Assembly (NCBI GenBank): GCA_020721925.1
Contig: DYLV01000006.1
Span: 1-46,355 of the forward strand
Source: Leptospira biflexa
Lineage (GTDB): Bacteria; Spirochaetota; UBA4802; JAGODF01
DNA length: 46,355 nt
Direction: 5' to 3'
Below the pieces are notes generated by a model, which was given only the letters and a program-made list of their open reading frames with translations, was not told the DNA's origin and ran no database searches. Positions 17,797 to 25,405 of the stretch are shown in pieces (position 1 is the first letter of the stretch; each line of letters opens with the position of its first letter). The position numbers and the translations under genes were made by a program.

Positions 17797-18114
17797 TCAG
17801 TTGATTGTGGCATATGACTGCGCGGGAAAGGAACGGTTGGCGGAATTTTCTGAAAAGTAATCGAGCAGATTAAGACGGCGGAGTGTTTTCTCGATTGGGG
17901 GCGACATTTTCACGATGAGCCTGCCGCCGTTGTGTTCGATGTGATCTTTAATATAAATCAGAAGTCCAATAAAAGAAGAATTTATAATCTCCGTGGATTC
18001 TAGATCAACAATCAGGTCACCTGCCGACATGTCTCGTGAAATGGCTTCAATGTAGGTGGCGGCGATCGTGAAGTCAATTATGCGGGGAAATGATATGAGA
18101 TTTGTGTGTGCCAT
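17797..18114 (-). CDS. STAS-domain anti-anti-sigma factor-like protein
   Basis: The 105-residue protein is a single STAS domain. The motif VDLESTEIINSSFIGLLIYI contains the expected phosphorylatable serine region (SpoIIAA-type D.S..G), and GGRLIVKMSPPIEKTLRRLNLLDYF matches the C-terminal half. Such proteins bind a serine kinase/anti-sigma factor in a phosphorylation-dependent way and are reactivated by SpoIIE-type phosphatases, one of which is encoded at 1383-3539. No kinase gene is adjacent, so the pairing is inference. The gene lies 78 bp upstream of the ArsR/Omp85 pair on the same strand. The ribosome binding site is AAGGAT. Confidence 0.8.
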   Translation of the reverse strand: MAHTNLISFPRIIDFTIAATYIEAISRDMSAGDLIVDLESTEIINSSFIGLLIYIKDHIEHNGGRLIVKMSPPIEKTLRRLNLLDYFSENSANRSFPAQSYATIN

Positions 18115-18413
18115 AACCTGATCCTTGATTGATATTCATTAATAAAATAATGGTATATTATCCTTTATTTTATGATCCATTGCTCCTTATGGTATTACTA
18201 TCGGCAGAAGGAACAGAGTTACTTGAGAAAATTTTTTTGCAGTTAAAAGATGTTTTTGCCCACAAAGCCGATCGCAGCGTTTTTGCAAAGATTAGTGCTT
18301 GTATTTTCGTCTGGATGGTTTTTTTATGGAAATGTATATCTGAGTGCTATAGTTATAAATATTTTGGTTTTTCGGGAGAGTTGACACTGTGGTAGTGAAG
18401 CCGGAGCATTGAT
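18115..18413. other. Divergent AT-rich intergenic region
   Basis: The 299-bp region lies between the divergent STAS and decarboxylase genes. An 88-codon frame at 18129-18395 has no ribosome binding site and an implausible composition, so I do not call a gene. TTGACA occurs at 18380-18385, but no good -10 box follows before the ATG at 18414. Confidence 0.5.
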
Positions 18414-20129
18414 ATGAGCATACTCTACAGCAAGATTGAGCACGAACATGATTTAAAACTGCCTGGAGGGATGGAACAGCTGCGCAAGCTTTTCATCATG
18501 CCCGATTCGCCGGATAAATTTCTTGAGTTTGGACACGAACTTCTCGATTTAATTCATTCATTTTTTAAAGAAAAAGGCGGGATTCACAGCGAGATTGCGC
18601 TTGCGGATCTGGCGAAAATATTTTCAAGCTTCGATATTCCTCGCGAACCGCAGCTCTGGCGTTCAATTATACAGGAAATCAAAAACAACATCATCGCCCA
18701 TTCGGTGAAAGTTGGCAATCCGTACTACGTGGGGCACATGACAAGCGCTATCCCCTATTTCATGATTCTTCTGGAAATGATCATTGCCGCGCTTAATCAG
18801 AACCAGGTGAAGATCGAAACTGCAAAAGCGTCAACCTATGTCGAAAGGGAGCTCATCGGGTGGATTCATCGATTGCTTTTTAACAGGTCATCAAAATATT
18901 ACCGACAGAATGTTCAGAATCGAAATTATGTGCTGGGCAATGTTACGGTTGACGGGACAATTGCCAATCTGACCGCGCTTCTGGTGGCCAGAAACAGAGC
19001 ATTTCCTCCTGACGGGCGGTTTCCCGGCATTCGGAAAGCGGGGATCTACGAAGCATTTCGGTATTATCGTTGCAATCGGGCAGTGATTTTCGTTTCAAGG
19101 CGCGGGCATTATTCGATCGATAAAGTTGCGCGGATACTCGGCCTCGGTGAACAAAGCGTGGTGCGAATTCCCGTTGATGCATATAACAAAATTGATGTGG
19201 ATTGCCTCTCCAGAGAACTGTATCAAATCGATGAAAGAAACCGATACAGTGAAGAAAAAACGAAGGTGGTGGCCATCATGGGTATTGCAGGAACCACCGA
19301 AACCGGCAACGTAGACAATCTCATGGCTCTCCGCGAATTGGCAGACCGTTACGAGACGCATTTTCATGTTGACGCCGCATGGGGAGGTCCTCTTCTTTTA
19401 GTGGATGAATATAAGCCACTTTTCAAAGGAATAGAACTGGCGGATACGGTGACCTTCGATGCGCACAAGCTTTTGTATTCGCCGCTTTCAATGGGCATGG
19501 TGCTGTTCCGCAGCAGAAGGCTTTCTACGTTTTTAATGCACACCTCGAATTATATCATCCGTGAGGATTCAGTTGACCAGGGGAGGTTTACTGTTGAGGG
19601 TTCCAGGCCATTCTCCTGTCTCAAGCCCTGGGTAACGCTGAAACTTTTTGGTCAGGAAGGCTTCAGGGTGCTTTTCGAGCATGCTTCGACACTCACCAAC
19701 ACTCTGCTTTCTCTGGTTGAAGCGCATGAAAACTTTGAAAAAATGAATTATCCCGAATTGTTCATATTCAATTACCGTTTCGTGCCCGCGCAGGTGCAGG
19801 AAATGTTGCGCGCACTGAAAAAAGATACTACGGGAGGTGACATTCCTTCTGCGCTTCGGGCTCAGGCGAAAATAAAAAAAATCAATCATGTGCTGAACCA
19901 GTTGAATGTGGAACTTCATCGCGCAATCCGCAAGGAGGACAACAGCTTTGTGTCCCGAACCATGCTTGAGTCGACGCCATACGCACCACAGAAAATTGTC
20001 GTTTTACGCGCTGTGACGGTAAATCCTCTTACAACTGTAGAAGTACTAAAAGAAATAATTGATGAACACAACGCGCTCGGAATGAAACTCTATGAAAGCG
20101 AGTTTAAAAGCCGAATTGATGAAATATAG
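18414..20129 (+). CDS. PLP-dependent group II decarboxylase (PanP/glutamate decarboxylase-like)
   Basis: The 571-residue protein is a group II amino-acid decarboxylase. Conserved features are NPYYVGHMTSAIP, the HVDAAWGGP motif whose aspartate holds the PLP nitrogen, and TFDAHKLLYSP with the Schiff-base Lys352. Length and overall pattern recall PanP, the pyridoxal aspartate 1-decarboxylase that supplies beta-alanine for pantothenate in some Vibrio. Glutamate, aspartate, tyrosine or DOPA are all possible substrates and sequence alone does not decide. The downstream lipoprotein gene overlaps it by 11 nt. Acid resistance or beta-alanine synthesis are both possible roles. Confidence 0.82.
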   Translation: MSILYSKIEHEHDLKLPGGMEQLRKLFIMPDSPDKFLEFGHELLDLIHSFFKEKGGIHSEIALADLAKIFSSFDIPREPQLWRSIIQEIKNNIIAHSVKVGNPYYVGHMTSAIPYFMILLEMIIAALNQNQVKIETAKASTYVERELIGWIHRLLFNRSSKYYRQNVQNRNYVLGNVTVDGTIANLTALLVARNRAFPPDGRFPGIRKAGIYEAFRYYRCNRAVIFVSRRGHYSIDKVARILGLGEQSVVRIPVDAYNKIDVDCLSRELYQIDERNRYSEEKTKVVAIMGIAGTTETGNVDNLMALRELADRYETHFHVDAAWGGPLLLVDEYKPLFKGIELADTVTFDAHKLLYSPLSMGMVLFRSRRLSTFLMHTSNYIIREDSVDQGRFTVEGSRPFSCLKPWVTLKLFGQEGFRVLFEHASTLTNTLLSLVEAHENFEKMNYPELFIFNYRFVPAQVQEMLRALKKDTTGGDIPSALRAQAKIKKINHVLNQLNVELHRAIRKEDNSFVSRTMLESTPYAPQKIVVLRAVTVNPLTTVEVLKEIIDEHNALGMKLYESEFKSRIDEI

Positions 20130-21135
20130 CGTAGTTTTGCTGGGTATGATGATGCTTTCCTGTCTTGCGCAGCGGCGGGATGGTTCTTTCTTTGAACCTC
20201 AGTGTGACGCATATGACTTGAAAGAGGGGAAGATTGTGCGCGTATGTAAGACCGCACATGATGTTGTACCGGTTTCCGGATTTGTTCTCCATCTGTATCG
20301 AAATGCCGATGAACTGTATTATGTGAGCATGGAAAATTCAAAGGATGTTTTCTTGAAAGCCGGATTTTTCGCTTCTGTTCGTGGTATATCTCAGGAAGTT
20401 GCTCTTCCGAAGGAAATTCAGAAAAACAAAATCATACGCTTGATTGGGGAAGGAGGAGCTGCCTTCCTGGTCGCCGTGATCGGTGAGAAAGAAGTGAGTA
20501 AACTGTATCGAATCGATTTCAATTCAGGAAAAATTTCTTATAAAAACGGTATTGTGGATGCGGCGCTGTATGATGGTGTCCCTGTGATTCTCCTAAAATC
20601 CGGGAAAGGCTATGCGGTCGACAGAAACGGAATTAAAGTTCCCCTTGCAATAAAAGGAAATCCGAAGTTCGGGAATCTGTACGAAGGTCGAATTCTCACC
20701 ATTGTGTCTGGCGAAAAAAGAGAGCTTGTCGATCTTGGGATTATGAAAAACATACACGGATTTGGAGGAAGGGATGAAAGTGCTGAGATTGGCGAAGAAA
20801 ACCTGTATATCGAAGTGATTGATGCAATTTCCGATAAGATGGAAAAGCACGTTTTTTATAAAGTCTTTGTGGATGGAACCGATTTCGGCAGGACCGATAC
20901 CGGCCCCGCCGGCCAGGCCAGAAAATACTCTGCAAAACTTGTGGAAGACGAACATCATATAATACGTCTTGAAAGATGGGAATTGAAGGAAGGGAGAAAC
21001 GAATACGAAAGATCAAATAACATCTTCCAGCCAAAACTCGTGAGGATTTTTTTACCTCAGCATCGAGCAATAAAACTTATGGTAGTGCGTGATAAAAAAG
21101 GATATTCATCTTCGACATTGGCGATGCACAAATAA
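20119..21135 (+). CDS. Putative lipoprotein of unknown function
   Basis: The 338-residue protein starts with a short signal peptide ending in the lipobox MMLSC (Cys15), so it is predicted to be lipid-anchored. I chose ATG 20119, which overlaps the end of the decarboxylase gene by 11 nt; an ATG nine codons upstream is also possible. The mature chain is rich in beta strands with repeating short blocks (VPVSGFVLHLYRNADELYYV, GGAAFLVAVIGEKEVSKLYRIDF), a pattern that may form a beta-propeller-like fold. No family is recognised. Overlap with the decarboxylase gene suggests co-expression. Confidence 0.7.
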   Translation: MKYSVVLLGMMMLSCLAQRRDGSFFEPQCDAYDLKEGKIVRVCKTAHDVVPVSGFVLHLYRNADELYYVSMENSKDVFLKAGFFASVRGISQEVALPKEIQKNKIIRLIGEGGAAFLVAVIGEKEVSKLYRIDFNSGKISYKNGIVDAALYDGVPVILLKSGKGYAVDRNGIKVPLAIKGNPKFGNLYEGRILTIVSGEKRELVDLGIMKNIHGFGGRDESAEIGEENLYIEVIDAISDKMEKHVFYKVFVDGTDFGRTDTGPAGQARKYSAKLVEDEHHIIRLERWELKEGRNEYERSNNIFQPKLVRIFLPQHRAIKLMVVRDKKGYSSSTLAMHK

Positions 21136-21348
21136 ATGTATGGGCAGCTGATTTCATCTTAAATTATCAATGATTCAATGAAGCTCCTTTGCACAAATGA
21201 TGTGCCATGAGAAAACATTATATACAATAACTATTAAAGTTTCGTCTGTGGTAAAGCCAATATATACGCAAAAATGCTTCCTTTTTGCAATTTAATAATC
21301 ATGAAAGCAATTTTTAGATGTGACCTTAATCCAGATGACACGCGCAAT

Positions 21349-21378
21349 AAAAACGCCCCGTTTTTTTCGAGGCGTTTT
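21349..21378 (-). terminator. Rho-independent terminator of the FcpA-like gene
   Basis: An AAAACGCC/GGCGTTTT stem with an extra CG/CG step and a seven-base loop lies 25 nt past the stop codon of the minus-strand gene. Read on that strand, it continues into TTTTTATT. The reverse reading also ends in TTTT, so it may work in both directions. Confidence 0.8.
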
Positions 21379-21402
21379 AACGATGTCATGAATTAGACTG
21401 TC

Positions 21403-22260
21403 TTACCTGAACTCGTTGATTTTCTCCGTTTTCATTTCGTCACGGTCAACAACTTCCTTGGTGTGTTTGAATTCAGGGGACTGCAATCCATATTCGAGGC
21501 GTACCGCCGTAAGCAGATACTCATTTTTCTTTTGCTTATGAAAAATGACCTGGTCCTCCGAAACACCCCTTGATAGCGAAAGCACTTTTTCTACATAGGC
21601 ATAGCAGCTTGCCAGGTATTTGTAGGCCCACATATCCTCTTTGGTTTTATCATCGATTTTAATGTAACGTTCAAGAATGGGAATGCAAGGACGGAAATTA
21701 TGTAAATCGTGCTGAATGGACACGTATACCTGGAAGAGGCGGATTTTAAACGTTTTGTACGCATCATTTTTCACAATAAAATCCTGATTGTGCTCTTCAA
21801 TTTCATCAAGCGTATTGATAGAACGCGTGAGATAGGTCAATGCGCGTGTTTTTGCCTCCGTTTTACGCATGGTTACCTGCCGGCGGAGCTGGTTGAGGCG
21901 GTCGACTTCTTGCCAGTGCCAGCGTTCATTTAAGAATTTCCCCTTTTCATTCTTTTCGATGAGGCGCGCCACATCGCGCTCCATATCTTCAAGAATGTCG
22001 ATTGCTTTTGCGTATTCATCGCGGGCAAACTTCAGCCGGTCGTCGGCAAATTTCAAATTGAATTTTTCAATATCACGCATGGCTTTGATATACGGCTGGA
22101 AATCCTTGATTCTCCATCCGGCAAGTTCGCTAACTGCTTCCTCTTTCTTTTCTTCCTTCGCCTGCTGGGCGAAAATTCCTCCTGATATCGTCAGTACCGA
22201 TAGAAGGGCGGCCAGCGCAAATCCTATTGCCAGCTTATAGGTAAACATGTTCTTTTTCAT
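21403..22260 (-). CDS. FcpA-like flagellar coiling protein (exported helical protein)
   Basis: The 285-residue protein has a signal peptide (hydrophobic core about 10-31, cleavage near IFAQQ), a charged low-complexity start (KEEKKEE), and then an almost all-helical body. Blocks such as DIEKFNLKFADDRLKFARDEY, FRPCIPILERYIKI and MWAYKYLASCYAYVEKV recall, from memory, FcpA of Leptospira, a flagellar sheath protein needed for filament coiling and motility. This was not checked by search. A sigma-28-like promoter upstream fits flagellar control, and a strong terminator follows, so the gene stands alone. If the identity holds, the cell has periplasmic, coiled flagella. An unrelated helical periplasmic protein is the alternative. 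Confidence 0.6.
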   Translation of the reverse strand: MKKNMFTYKLAIGFALAALLSVLTISGGIFAQQAKEEKKEEAVSELAGWRIKDFQPYIKAMRDIEKFNLKFADDRLKFARDEYAKAIDILEDMERDVARLIEKNEKGKFLNERWHWQEVDRLNQLRRQVTMRKTEAKTRALTYLTRSINTLDEIEEHNQDFIVKNDAYKTFKIRLFQVYVSIQHDLHNFRPCIPILERYIKIDDKTKEDMWAYKYLASCYAYVEKVLSLSRGVSEDQVIFHKQKKNEYLLTAVRLEYGLQSPEFKHTKEVVDRDEMKTEKINEFR

Positions 22261-22311
22261 CGCACATAACCCTTATAATAAATTTCAAGACACCTGTGCA
22301 CGCTCGTTAAT

Positions 22312-22338
22312 ATATCGGCAAACGCAGTTAAAAAATTG
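22312..22338 (-). promoter_or_regulatory. Sigma-28 (FliA)-type promoter of the FcpA-like gene
   Basis: Read on the minus strand: CAATTTTT (22338-22331, 5 of 8 matches to TAAAGTTT), an 11-nt spacer, then GCCGATAT (22319-22312, 7 of 8 matches to GCCGATAA). The spacing is that of flagellar sigma-28 promoters. Transcription would begin near 22305, giving a leader of about 45 nt. It lies in the 310-bp AT-rich gap 22261-22570, which holds no other gene that I can see. Confidence 0.55.
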
Positions 22339-22570
22339 ATGACTATAGGGTAAATTATTCGAAATTTCATAAAAATTGCCTGTTCGTACCGCACCTGTCA
22401 GAGCTATTTTTCGACATTTTACAAATAATTGTCATAATTATTTAAGTTTTATTTACAAAAAATTTACCATTAAGAAACGGCATGAGTGTAAAAATAAATA
22501 ATTAATACAATATGATTTTATAGGTTCCGTTCCAGCAGTTTTCTTATGCAAATAATAGTGTAAACTTACG

Positions 22571-22768
22571 ATGAAAAAAATCTGGAAAAAAGCATCAATT
22601 CGAATCAAATTCGTTTCCGCCGGAATTGCTTCTGTTGTTTTTGTTTCTGCAGCGATTATCCTCATCGCCGTGCCTGCTATCGAAGATGGTATTCTTCAAA
22701 ACAAAAAAGAATATGTGCAAAGTCTGGTTGAAATCGTTGCACAATCGATTCAGCATTATCATTACTGA
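22571..22768 (+). pseudogene. Truncated N-terminus of a Cache-domain sensor or chemoreceptor
   Basis: The 65-codon frame reads as the start of a membrane sensor. A basic N-terminus (KKIWKKASIRIKF) is followed by one transmembrane helix (about 15-35) and the beginning of an extracytoplasmic Cache-like helix (ILQNKKEYVQSLVEIVAQSI). It stops at a TGA just where the ligand-binding domain should continue. None of the frames that follow restores a sensor domain, and the next 100 bp lead into the mqnD promoter. No ribosome binding site is obvious. It is most likely a deletion remnant of a methyl-accepting chemotaxis or sensor-kinase gene; a genuine small membrane protein is less likely. Confidence 0.5.
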
Positions 22769-22803
22769 TAGAAGCTGTTTTTAAAAGCGTCCTTAAAATC
22801 ATC

Positions 22804-22831
22804 TTGACGGTACAATACCTCGTGGTATTGT
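22804..22831 (+). promoter_or_regulatory. Promoter with embedded palindrome upstream of mqnD
   Basis: TTGACG (22804-22809), a 16-nt spacer and TATTGT (22826-22831) lie about 40 nt before the mqnD ATG. A perfect inverted repeat ACAATACC-TCGT-GGTATTGT (22812-22831) fills the spacer and covers the -10, as expected for a repressor site. The same element could fold as a short hairpin in RNA but lacks a T-tract. Confidence 0.45.
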
Positions 22832-22871
22832 CCTGTACGAATGAATAACTCATGCGTGTGTACATTAGATT

Positions 22872-23663
22872 ATGATTACAATTACCGCTGCGTTTTCCAC
22901 CTGTCCCAACGATACCTTCATCTTCGATGCGATGGTGCATGGAAAAATAAACACGTACGATTTAACATTTGTGGCGTATATGGCCGATGTGGAAGAGTTG
23001 AACAAAAAGGCGTTTGAGGGAAAATATGAATTGACCAAACTTTCTTTTCACGCCTATCTCCTTCTCAAAGAACGCTATCGTATGCTTGATGCAGGAAGCG
23101 CGCTGGGATTTGGTTGCGGGCCACTTGTGGTGGCGCGCAGCGACGGTGCGGATATCGATCGCGGCATTATCGCGGTGCCGGGCGAGTTTACCACTGCGCT
23201 TCTTTTGCTCCGACTGTGGAATCCGGGCGTCCGCGTTGCTGTGCTTCGTTTCGATGAGATAATGTCTGCAGTAAAAGAAGGCAGGTTCACCGCAGGCCTT
23301 ATTATCCATGAAGGGCGTTTCGTTTTCGAATCGTACGGTCTTAAGAAGATTGTTGATCTGGGGGAGTGGTGGGAATTCCAGACCGGTCTTCCCATCCCGC
23401 TTGGATGTATCGCGCTGCGAAAAGATTATGAAAAGCATTATCAACGGATTAATGATATTTTGAAAGCATCGATTGAATATGCACACAAACATCCCGGGGA
23501 GTCAAGAGAATTCGTTCGCGCGATGGCGCAGGAAATGGATGATGAGGTCATCGCCCGTCATATCTCCCTGTATGTAAATGAGTTTACCCGTTCTCATGGC
23601 GATATAGGAACTGAAGCGATATCAGCTCTTGAGAAGATGGCGCGGGAAAAAGGTGTGTTATGA
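22872..23663 (+). CDS. mqnD: 1,4-dihydroxy-6-naphthoate synthase (futalosine pathway)
   Basis: The 263-residue protein belongs to the MqnA/MqnD periplasmic-binding-protein fold. The N-terminal FSTCPNDTFIFDAMVHG and GCGPLVVARS are typical of MqnD, which converts cyclic dehypoxanthine futalosine to 1,4-dihydroxy-6-naphthoate for menaquinone. Further marks are AVPGEFTTALLLL and IIHEGRF. It overlaps mqnB by ATGA, forming a two-gene unit. The organism therefore probably makes menaquinone by the futalosine route, consistent with anaerobic respiration. MqnA has a similar fold but lacks the CPNDTF start. No clear Shine-Dalgarno sequence precedes the ATG. Confidence 0.88.
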   Translation: MITITAAFSTCPNDTFIFDAMVHGKINTYDLTFVAYMADVEELNKKAFEGKYELTKLSFHAYLLLKERYRMLDAGSALGFGCGPLVVARSDGADIDRGIIAVPGEFTTALLLLRLWNPGVRVAVLRFDEIMSAVKEGRFTAGLIIHEGRFVFESYGLKKIVDLGEWWEFQTGLPIPLGCIALRKDYEKHYQRINDILKASIEYAHKHPGESREFVRAMAQEMDDEVIARHISLYVNEFTRSHGDIGTEAISALEKMAREKGVL

Positions 23664-24307
23664 TTGGCATCGTCATGGCGACCATGCTTGAGGCGAAGCC
23701 GCTGTGCGAAGCCATGCAACTTGCACAATTGGAAGAAAAGCCGTTTTGCGTGTTCGGGAAAGAGAAGCATCTATTGATTATTTCTGGAATCGGGAAGGTA
23801 AACGCCGCGCTTGCGACCGGATATCTGGCACAGAAATATGGCCTGCGCGTCTTTCTCAATGCAGGCGCGGCGGGTGCGCTGAATGATAAGTGCGCATTTG
23901 GAAACGTGTATCATATTCAGGAGGCTATTGAACCCGATGCGCTTTCGGTGCTTACAAAAAGAATGCGGAGAATTGCGCCGGATCTGCTTGACGACTTTCC
24001 ATCGGCACTGCTTGCCACGCAGGATGTTCCTGTGGTGGATGAAAAGAAAAGAGGAGAGCTTTCGCTCATCGCAGATTTAGCCGATATGGAAGGCGCGGCG
24101 GTGATTTGGGCCGCAAGAAAATTCGGTGCGCGGTGTTATCTTTTTAAAATTGTGAGCGATACTTCCGAACATTCGGATGATCGCAGAATTGTAGAAAACA
24201 TCAAAATGCTCGGAAAAGAATTAAGCGATTTTATAATTGAAAGAATATTAAAAGCGCTCCCTCAGTCGGATGAAGAGATCGCGATCGATGACCCGCGAAA
24301 GAGATGA
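23660..24307 (+). CDS. mqnB: Futalosine hydrolase
   Basis: The 215-residue nucleosidase of the MTA/SAH phosphorylase fold would release hypoxanthine from futalosine to give dehypoxanthine futalosine. Characteristic parts are IVMATMLEAKPL, SGIGKVNAALATGYL, the DMEGAAV motif for base and ribose binding, and KIVSDTSEH. The overlap with mqnD (ATGA) favours MqnB over an MTA/SAH nucleosidase, which would look very similar. The chain is somewhat shorter than usual MTANs, with an acidic C-terminal tail. A hairpin GAGAGC/GCTCTC (24306-24321) without a T-tract overlaps the stop codon. Confidence 0.8.
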   Translation: MIGIVMATMLEAKPLCEAMQLAQLEEKPFCVFGKEKHLLIISGIGKVNAALATGYLAQKYGLRVFLNAGAAGALNDKCAFGNVYHIQEAIEPDALSVLTKRMRRIAPDLLDDFPSALLATQDVPVVDEKKRGELSLIADLADMEGAAVIWAARKFGARCYLFKIVSDTSEHSDDRRIVENIKMLGKELSDFIIERILKALPQSDEEIAIDDPRKR

Positions 24308-24334
24308 GAGCACATGCTCTCTGGGTACGCCGCG

Positions 24335-24400
24335 CTATACATCATAACGGGCCGCGCGTATGAGCGCTTCAACATACATGTCAATTGAATCGTGTTTCAT
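24335..24400 (-). pseudogene. HicB-like antitoxin remnant (21 codons)
   Basis: An ATG behind AGGAG at good spacing opens a frame of 21 codons ending in TAG. The product includes MYVEALIRAARYDV, which resembles the opening helix of HicB-type (DUF1902) antitoxins, where a Y(I/V)E.AL..A.Y pattern precedes the beta sheet. The beta-sheet part, with its GVWA motif, is missing. No hicA is visible. It looks like the first helix of a decayed toxin-antitoxin gene, although a chance small ORF is possible. The 339-bp gap 24308-24646 otherwise holds the operator listed next. Confidence 0.35.
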
Positions 24401-24510
24401 CAATAAAACTCCTAATATTCTTTATCGCTTATGAGAATATATCGGAAAACCATGTTTTTTCTGAAAGGATTTCCCCGTGAAAAAAGGAGATGTGAATCGT
24501 GGGATTTATA

Positions 24511-24539
24511 TTGACAATTCAATGGTATTATTGTAATAC
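24511..24539 (+). promoter_or_regulatory. Promoter and palindromic operator of the FadR-type regulator gene
   Basis: A perfect TTGACA (24511-24516) with a 17-nt spacer leads to TAATAC (24534-24539). The palindrome GTATTA-TTG-TAATAC (24525-24539) covers the -10 region and has the GT-N11-AC form common for GntR-family sites. Autoregulation by the gene downstream is the natural reading. Confidence 0.45.
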
Positions 24540-24646
24540 ATGTTCCAGGCGGCGCAAATACACATACGATGCCGCAGGGCGGATTTATATTTCTTTTGCA
24601 TGTTAAAGATAATATTGTGTGCTCGCCCACTGTAACGAGGTGCGCA

Positions 24647-25405
24647 ATGGATAAGACCGACGCAAAGGTGAATATTGTTATTAATAAAATTGAAAAAGCT
24701 CCCCATATTCCGAATATGGTGGTCAATCAAATCGTAAAGCTCATCACTGAGGGTGTATTGAAGCCCGGCGACAAGCTGCCGTCAGAACTCGAGATGACGC
24801 GTCGCTTTGGAATAAGCAGGATTTCCCTGAGAGAAGCGATGAAGCTTCTGGAGGCAAAAGGATTCATCGAATCGCACGGCAGGAAGGGGAAGTATATCCG
24901 CTCGGCACTTGACGGATCTCTCTCGCAGACAATTGAAAACATGATTTCGGTGGATCATGAAAAAATCTGGGAGCTTTTGTATGTGCGAAGGCTTATAGAT
25001 TCGGAAGCGGCGGCGCTTGCCGCGGCGAAGGCCACAAAGGAGCAGATTGATGGTCTTCTGAATTTCCTCCGCGAAGTGGAATTGCTTGGCACGAACAATA
25101 TTATGGAGAAACGCGAGGGCGGAAGGCTTTACGCGAAGTTTTATAATGACCTTGCCGATGCGACCAACAACACCATATTTGCGCATCTGATGAAGTCGAT
25201 ATCATCGATGCTTCGCGGCGCGCTTCCATACAGTCGGACGAAGTTGCAATCGGTGCCGGATAGTTCATGGGCGATATATGAACAGCATGTTGCCATACTC
25301 AATGCGATACAGGAGCACAGTCCGGAAAAAGCGCGTGAGGCGATGCGCATCCATATCGATTGGTTGGAAAACAATCTTAGAAAAATATTGATGGAGTCGA
25401 AATGA
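24647..25405 (+). CDS. FadR-subfamily (GntR) transcriptional regulator
   Basis: The 252-residue regulator has an N-terminal GntR winged helix (about 20-85, VVNQIVKLITEGVLKPGDKLPSE, RRFGISRISLREAMKLLEAKGFI) and a C-terminal FCD effector domain (about 100-245). Candidate metal or ligand residues lie around RRLIDSEAAALAAA, KFYNDLADATNN and AIYEQHVAIL..AIQEHSPEKAREAMRIHI. I start at ATG 24647, preceded by GAGGTG; an upstream ORF start lacks family character. It lies in an operon with a phosphoesterase and HIT protein, with ATGA overlap. The effector is unknown: the FadR group includes sensors of acyl-CoA, pyruvate, lactate, gluconate and aldonates. Confidence 0.88.
   Translation: MDKTDAKVNIVINKIEKAPHIPNMVVNQIVKLITEGVLKPGDKLPSELEMTRRFGISRISLREAMKLLEAKGFIESHGRKGKYIRSALDGSLSQTIENMISVDHEKIWELLYVRRLIDSEAAALAAAKATKEQIDGLLNFLREVELLGTNNIMEKREGGRLYAKFYNDLADATNNTIFAHLMKSISSMLRGALPYSRTKLQSVPDSSWAIYEQHVAILNAIQEHSPEKAREAMRIHIDWLENNLRKILMESK

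Noticed and set aside
18129..18395. An 88-codon plus-strand frame between the STAS and decarboxylase genes
   Set aside because: No Shine-Dalgarno sequence, unusual composition rich in Tyr, Phe and Leu, and no known family. It more likely is AT-rich intergenic sequence.
23660..24307. MTA/SAH nucleosidase instead of futalosine hydrolase
   Set aside because: The fold is shared, but the ATGA overlap with mqnD makes futalosine hydrolase more likely. It stays an alternative.
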